From the NCBI RefSeq assembly GCF_014205055.1, contig NZ_JACHMS010000001.1, positions 8,274,501 to 8,338,500 of the forward strand: a DNA stretch of 64,000 nt, read 5' to 3'. The notes beneath the pieces were generated by a model that did not search any database, was not told the DNA's origin, and saw only the letters and a list, made by a program, of their open reading frames with translations. A program made the translations under genes and the position numbers. Source of the DNA: Streptomyces luteogriseus. GTDB taxonomy: Bacteria > Actinomycetota > Actinomycetes > Streptomycetales > Streptomycetaceae. Below are positions 59,788 through 64,000 of the stretch, one piece after another. The stretch's first letter is position 1; each line of letters begins with the position of its first letter.

Positions 59788-60474
59788 TCAGCCGCCCACG
59801 GTGCTGCGGAAGTCGCGGAGGGCGAGGGACAGCACCGGCTGGTGCCGGGCCAGCACGGACAACGGTGCTTCCGGCCCGGTCGAGACGCTGCCGCGGCCGA
59901 GCGCCGGCCGGCCGCTGATCCGCATGGGGACGCGGCACTCCGCACCGTCGGACAGCTGTTGGATCAGATGGGCGCGTGCGGGCAGCCGGAAGGGCAGCCG
60001 CAGCACGTCCCGGTACGTGACGCGGACAGGCGGAGTGCCGGCCGTGATCAGCTCGGCCCGGACGCTCCGGCTGTCCGTGCGGAGCGTGATCGAGCCCTGC
60101 TCCTTGGGGATGCCCCACAGGGCGCGTCCCCCGGACAGGGCCCGGTCGTCGTCGACCCAGGCGGCGACGGTGCTGCCCGCGAGACGGTGTCCGTGACGTA
60201 CCGCCAGGGCGATGAGGAACTCGCGGTAGACGAGGACGCCGCCGGGACGGTAGCCGACCCAGAAGGTGACCAGGGTGGCGCGGCGCCGCACGACCCAGGG
60301 GCGCACCCCGGCCGGAAGGGGCCAGGACGGCAGATCGTCCATGGGGATGCGCCACAGGGAGACGACCATGTCGCCGGTGAGACGCCACGGAGAGGGAGGA
60401 AAGGGGACGGCTGGTCGCTCCACGGTGTGATGACCGACTTCCTCGGCTCGGACTCGTACGGCCGATTGTTCCAC
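59788..60474 (-). CDS. acetoacetate decarboxylase family protein
   Basis: 228 residues of the ADC-like fold: PVPFPPSPWRLTGDMVVSLW-like opening, RATLVTFWVGYRPGGVLVYR, VAAWVDDDRALSGGRALWGI (the W/GREXXGXPK-type site appears as LWGIPKEQGSI, keeping Lys) and a C-terminal strand-rich half. Family members decarboxylate beta-keto acids or act on related ketones; streptomycete members of this length are uncharacterised. Start GTG at 60474 is provisional because the ribosome site is weak. Convergent with ybdD. Confidence 0.82.
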   Translation of the reverse strand: MEQSAVRVRAEEVGHHTVERPAVPFPPSPWRLTGDMVVSLWRIPMDDLPSWPLPAGVRPWVVRRRATLVTFWVGYRPGGVLVYREFLIALAVRHGHRLAGSTVAAWVDDDRALSGGRALWGIPKEQGSITLRTDSRSVRAELITAGTPPVRVTYRDVLRLPFRLPARAHLIQQLSDGAECRVPMRISGRPALGRGSVSTGPEAPLSVLARHQPVLSLALRDFRSTVGG

Positions 60475-60555
60475 CCGGGAGGGCTGGGCGGGCTTTCGGC
60501 GCGGTGCCGCGGGCCCGCCGTCGACGAAAGCGCGCCGTGTCCCCGAAGCGGTTGC

Positions 60556-62508
60556 CTAGCTGCGCTCCGGGCCTTCCTCCGGTGACGGTTCGCCGCCCGC
60601 CGACGACGGGTCCGTTCCGTGGACGCGGATCACCATGAACGCCTCCCCGTCCCTCGGCGGCCGTGTCCAGGAGCGGGTCACGAACGTGTGCAGCCGCCCG
60701 TTCACGATCGCGTGACGCGGCAGACGGACACCGAACTCGGTCGCCACCGCGTCCAGCAGTGACCGCTCCGCCTCGGCACCGTCGGCCCGCTCACCGAAGA
60801 ACAGGCTCGGGTCCAGCGTCCGCGGTATCTCACCGCTCCGGCCGATCTCCCCGTCCGCGTAGGTGAACGCGTACTGTTCGACACCGCCGCTCGCCACCGA
60901 GAGGTGGAACGACCGTTCCCGGTGCCCGCCTCTCAGGGCACTCCACACCACCACCGCGCGGGTGCCCCCGCTCGCGCCCGCGGCAGGGGAGACGAACCGC
61001 CGACGGTCGAACGGCGCCGGATGCCCGTCGAACGCGAAGCTCCAGCCGGTGCCCGCCCGGCCGACCGCCATGAGAGCCCTGTCGTCGTAGGACGAGAACT
61101 CCCTCGTGTCGCGCAGCGAGCCGCGGTGCGCGTCCCAGGAGGTCATGGGATGGTTCAGCGCCGGGGCGACCCCGTCCGTGAGACGCCCCGGCAGCTCCTC
61201 CGGCCCGACTCCCTCCACCAGGACGAACCGGTAGGAGGTGCGGTTGTTGCCCGGGTCGGGCTCCGCGAGCCACGCCAGGCCGTCCGGGTCGAGTCCGGCC
61301 GTCGGACCCGGTGTCTCGCCGGCCTGCCCGCCCCTGGGCGTGGACAGCAGCTCGCGGCCCCGCTCCGGGGTCAGCAGCGGCCCGAGCACGGGATCGGCCA
61401 CCCATCCCAGCGGCGCCAAGTGGTCCGGCCCCAGCGGTTCCCACAGGGGCAGGGCATCGACGAGTGTCCGCCAAGCCCCGTCGGTGTCCCCCCACCGGGC
61501 CAGCTCCCGGGCCCTGCCGACCGCCTCCCCGAACGGACCGTCCGCCGTGTACCGGTACGTGCCGTTCCTCATCTGATCCAGCAGCGCGTGAGCCATGGAC
61601 ACCTGATCGTCGTCAGCGCCCCGCAGATCGAACCTCAGTGTGGAGTCGTCCCGGTACGAGTGCGCCGCGTGCTCGGCGACCAGCGGGGGCAGCAGTTCGC
61701 GCGCGTACCGCGGATCCGCCGCCACATGCCCGAAGGACACCAGGTAGGTCTCTCCGAGCAGGCGCCGTATCTGGTCGTGCAGTCCGGCTGCCCGCGGCCG
61801 GCCGTACTCCTTGGCCTCGTCCAGCGCCTTCCCGGCCTGCTCCCAGCCGCCGCGCAGCGCCTCCAGCCGGGCCTCCTCCACCTGGGCGTCCAGTCTGCGC
61901 GTCGTGTCGTTGACGAACGCCGGCTCCCCGTCGCCCGGGTTCGCCCGCAGGCAGTGGAACTCCCGGTGCATGTCCCTCATGAAGGTACGGAAGTTCGCGT
62001 GCCGCTCGGGAGGCGCCGCGCGCCAGCTCGCCCACGTGTAGACGGCCCACTCGCCGTTCTCGTCCACGTCGTCGGGATCCATGAGGACGTAGGTGGCGTC
62101 GGATTCGACGTCGAGCTGTAACCCGCGTCGCCAGAGGTCCGCCTCCTGCCGTTCCTCGGGCCCGGCGTCCTCGTCCAGGTACTCCTCGAACATGTCGCCG
62201 AGCCCGGACTCGTCGTTGTGCCAGCGCGCGTCCGCGGTCCCCGCCAGCAGCCACACGAATCCGCCCGCGTGCCGCCACCCGTCACTGATCTTCAGGAACT
62301 CCCGGTACGACGGGGGCATCCGCCGGCCGAGGCGCTGCTCCATGGCGGCGATCCGCTCCTCGGCCGCGGGCGGGAACCCCAGCCGGCGTGCCTGCCGCGC
62401 CGCCTCGTCGTCCTCGCTCCGCGTGTCGTCGTCGGACAAGGAGTCCGCCCACTCCTCGCTCCATCTGAGCAGGAATGACCGCCAGTCGAATGCCGTCGTA
62501 TCCGTCAT
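60556..62508 (-). CDS. large SMI1/KNR4 domain protein
   Basis: 650 residues. The SMI1/KNR4 (SUKH) domain at about 35-190 has EERIAAMEQRLGRRMPPSYR, EFLKISDGW, VWLLAGTADARWHN and VYTWASWRAAPPERHANFRT. The remaining about 450 residues form a long helical and beta-rich extension of unknown type (VEEARLEALRGGWEQAGKAL; GTRAVVVWSALRGGHRERSF; PSLFFGERADGAEAERSLLD). SUKH proteins often neutralise polymorphic toxins, but no toxin gene is adjacent and free-standing copies are common in Streptomyces. ATG at 62508 gives MTDTTAFDWRSFLLRW; a longer frame is non-coding. Confidence 0.85.
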   Translation of the reverse strand: MTDTTAFDWRSFLLRWSEEWADSLSDDDTRSEDDEAARQARRLGFPPAAEERIAAMEQRLGRRMPPSYREFLKISDGWRHAGGFVWLLAGTADARWHNDESGLGDMFEEYLDEDAGPEERQEADLWRRGLQLDVESDATYVLMDPDDVDENGEWAVYTWASWRAAPPERHANFRTFMRDMHREFHCLRANPGDGEPAFVNDTTRRLDAQVEEARLEALRGGWEQAGKALDEAKEYGRPRAAGLHDQIRRLLGETYLVSFGHVAADPRYARELLPPLVAEHAAHSYRDDSTLRFDLRGADDDQVSMAHALLDQMRNGTYRYTADGPFGEAVGRARELARWGDTDGAWRTLVDALPLWEPLGPDHLAPLGWVADPVLGPLLTPERGRELLSTPRGGQAGETPGPTAGLDPDGLAWLAEPDPGNNRTSYRFVLVEGVGPEELPGRLTDGVAPALNHPMTSWDAHRGSLRDTREFSSYDDRALMAVGRAGTGWSFAFDGHPAPFDRRRFVSPAAGASGGTRAVVVWSALRGGHRERSFHLSVASGGVEQYAFTYADGEIGRSGEIPRTLDPSLFFGERADGAEAERSLLDAVATEFGVRLPRHAIVNGRLHTFVTRSWTRPPRDGEAFMVIRVHGTDPSSAGGEPSPEEGPERS

Positions 62509-62567
62509 GGGACCGATGCTGCCACCCACCACTGACAGAGCTTCACCGCTCGGCGGGGCCACCGGAC

Positions 62568-63116
62568 TCAGCCGGACGCGGGGACCGGGTGCCACACGCC
62601 GAACCACTGCTCGGCGCCGTACTCCTCGAACCGTTCCACCTCGGCGAATCCCAGCTTCACGGCGAGGCGCAGCGCGCGGTCGTTGGCGACCCGGGTGCAG
62701 AGCACCACCGGCTCGCCGGGGAACGCGTCGGTGAACCAGCCGAGTACGGCGACGCACGCCTCGGCGGCATACCCGCGCCCCCACGCCTTCGGCAGGAACA
62801 TGTAGCCGAGCTCGGCCTCCTGGGGGTCCGGACGTACATGCCCCGGACGCACGGCGTCGCGCCGATCGAGCGTGACCATGCCGATCATCACCCCGTCCAG
62901 ATCGATCACGAAAACGCCGGGGCGTCGCCCGGGTACCTCGGGCACGGCGCGCTCGAGCTCGTCACGCGGCCGGGAGCCACCGACGTGGGTACCCACCTCG
63001 GGCGATGCGAACAGCTCGATGAACGCGGCACGGTCGCGGGACTCGGACGCGCGAAGCACGAGCCGCTCGGTCCTCAACGGGGCAGGTGGCCAGGCGGGGG
63101 TTCCGAGTTCGGCCAT
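62568..63116 (-). CDS. GNAT family N-acetyltransferase (RimJ/RimL-like)
   Basis: 182 residues: LRTERLVLRASESRDRAAFI, a core with VFVIDLDGVMIGMVTLDRRD, and the acetyl-CoA loop AELGYMFLPKAWGRGYAAEA. The end is CTRVANDRALRLAVKLGFAE then VERFEEYGAEQWFGVW, typical of RimJ-like protein or small-molecule acetyltransferases. ATG at 63116 gives the family start. It follows the SMI1/KNR4 gene's promoter region on the same strand, with a 59-base gap to that start. Acceptor unknown. Confidence 0.9.
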   Translation of the reverse strand: MAELGTPAWPPAPLRTERLVLRASESRDRAAFIELFASPEVGTHVGGSRPRDELERAVPEVPGRRPGVFVIDLDGVMIGMVTLDRRDAVRPGHVRPDPQEAELGYMFLPKAWGRGYAAEACVAVLGWFTDAFPGEPVVLCTRVANDRALRLAVKLGFAEVERFEEYGAEQWFGVWHPVPASG

Positions 63117-63167
63117 AGCGGGGAACCTAGAGCAATCCCCCGTGCCCGTCGGCAGGTGCACCGGACG

Positions 63168-63536
63168 TCAGCGCCGCGCCAACGCCAGCACACTCAGGCC
63201 GAACATCAATACGCCCAGGGGGAGATGGAGCGACGGGACGTGTGCGATGCCGAGTACGACCTGGACCGAGGCGAGTACGAGGAAACCAGTGGCGTGCCGG
63301 ACAGGCCGGGGCGAGCCGCCGCCCGGCTTCCACGCCAGCACCGCGGCGAGCAGATACAGCATCGACGCCCCGTACATCACCCGGGCTCCGGCACTGTGCA
63401 GCACCTCTCCGTAGGACGCGGTCAGCAGCAGTCCGGCGGAGACCGCCTGGAGGAAGATGGTCAACGTCTGCAGGGCGATCGCGATCCGAAGGAACGTGGA
63501 GCCGCGCTGTGCCGTCACTGTCACCTGAGTGGCCAT
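63168..63536 (-). CDS. small integral membrane protein
   Basis: 122 residues with four predicted helices: FLRIAIALQTLTIFLQAVSA, ASMLYLLAAVLAWKPGGG, GFLVLASVQVVLGIA and LPLGVLMFGLSVLALARR. The two-charge start (TVTAQRGST) stays inside. Unknown family, though the length and helix spacing recall DUF-type carotenoid/quinone-associated membrane proteins of actinomycetes. It is divergent from the sigma-factor gene at 63638 and may belong to its regulon. Confidence 0.78.
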   Translation of the reverse strand: MATQVTVTAQRGSTFLRIAIALQTLTIFLQAVSAGLLLTASYGEVLHSAGARVMYGASMLYLLAAVLAWKPGGGSPRPVRHATGFLVLASVQVVLGIAHVPSLHLPLGVLMFGLSVLALARR

Positions 63537-63637
63537 GTCGCAGTCCTCTCTTCCGCCGTCGGGCGGTAGATCGATAAGGTCTCACCAGCCCGACGACACG
63601 AGGCTGCGAAAGGTAAGGCGAGGGGGACGCCGCAAGC

Positions 63638-64000
63638 ATGGGGACGGTCGGGACCGGCGCGGGCGAGACAGTGGGCGAGCAACGCCAACTGATCAACGTG
63701 GCATACCGGTTGCTCGGTTCGGTGACCGAGGCCGAGGACGCCGTGCAGGACGCCTACACACGCTGGTACGCGCTGCCGCGAAGCCGGCAGGAGGAGATCC
63801 TTTCGCCCGGGGCCTGGCTGACGACGGTGACCAGCCGCATCTGCCTGGACCTGCTCGGCTCGGCCCGGGCCCGCCGTGAACGCTACGTCGGTGCGTGGCT
63901 GCCCGAGCCACTGCCCGACCGCACCGAGTGGGGGCACACCGGCGGCACCGGCCCCGCCGGCCCTTCGGACCCCGCGGACCAGATCGTCCTGGACGAGTCG
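63638..64000 (+). CDS. SigJ-type ECF sigma factor (3' end outside window)
   Basis: 121 visible residues: EQRQLINVAYRLLGSVTEAE then DAVQDAYTRWYALPRSRQEE (region 2.1-2.2), LSPGAWLTTVTSRICLDLLG (region 2.3-2.4) and SARARRERYVGAWLPEPLPD, which is typical of the SigJ/ECF41 group, whose members carry a C-terminal SnoaL-like regulatory domain. That domain would lie beyond the right edge. ATG at 63638 follows AGGGGG. It is divergent from the small membrane protein at 63536. Confidence 0.88.
   Translation, partial: MGTVGTGAGETVGEQRQLINVAYRLLGSVTEAEDAVQDAYTRWYALPRSRQEEILSPGAWLTTVTSRICLDLLGSARARRERYVGAWLPEPLPDRTEWGHTGGTGPAGPSDPADQIVLDES

Noticed and set aside
57305..60388. 1027-codon minus-strand frame over cstA
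   Set aside because: Low-complexity Gly/Asp/Arg sequence antisense to a clear CstA membrane protein; no motif of its own.

Overview
The window looks like a chromosomal stretch of a Streptomyces (or a very close relative). It has very high GC content, strong GC bias at third codon positions, many GTG starts, GGAGG-type ribosome binding sites and families typical of streptomycetes (DUF5133, GlxA-type AraC regulators, PucR, SpoIIE phosphatases, SigE/SigJ-type ECF sigma factors, the SAV_5884-type ATP-grasp RiPP pair). It is an accessory-type region: metabolic islands are interspersed with many decayed genes. I saw no rRNA, tRNA, CRISPR array or phage structural genes.

Left end (1-4.0 kb): a myo-inositol-type sugar porter (cut by the window edge), an IolE/IolI-like TIM-barrel isomerase/dehydratase, a LacI-family repressor and an orphan sugar-binding lipoprotein. 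An identical 16-bp palindrome lies upstream of the isomerase and of the binding protein, so these genes probably form one small repressor regulon. A VOC protein, an aldo/keto reductase, a small hypothetical gene and a secreted lipase-like hydrolase follow (4-8 kb).

The most striking locus is 8.0-18.5 kb on the minus strand. An AccD4/PccB-like carboxyltransferase, a FadD32-like fatty acyl-AMP ligase, a Pks13-like polyketide synthase (ACP-KS-AT-ACP-TE) and a Tat-exported antigen-85-like esterase form a tight operon. A PucR regulator and a secreted cutinase follow on the same strand. This is the gene set of the mycobacterial mycolate-condensation locus (accD4-pks13-fadD32-cutinase-fbp), in a genus not known to make mycolic acids.

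18.7-36 kb: an aldo/keto reductase divergent from accD; an ABC exporter broken by frameshifts and internal deletions; two divergent regulator/membrane gene pairs; a graspetide pair (precursor plus ATP-grasp ligase); a repeat-rich membrane protein; a three-subunit PaoABC-like molybdenum hydroxylase; a chimeric hydrolase/tautomerase pseudogene; an anti-sigma-type ATPase; PPK2 and an SDR.

36-46 kb: plant cell wall functions. These are a GH43-like enzyme with an AbfB domain, a PL11 rhamnogalacturonan lyase under a CebR-like operator, and an SGNH acetylesterase-like protein whose catalytic Ser is replaced by Trp, with a fragment of a paralogue in front. An aquaglyceroporin and deletion remnants of an MMPL transporter and its neighbouring regulator lie between them.

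46-64 kb: a sensor/SpoIIE phosphatase, an orphan polyamine-type binding protein, further gene fragments including an IS21-family transposase remnant (53.4-54.8 kb), a symporter-sigma factor-membrane protein operon with overlapping genes, divergent cstA-ybdD, an acetoacetate decarboxylase-family protein, a large SMI1/KNR4 protein, a GNAT enzyme and a SigJ-type sigma factor cut by the window end.
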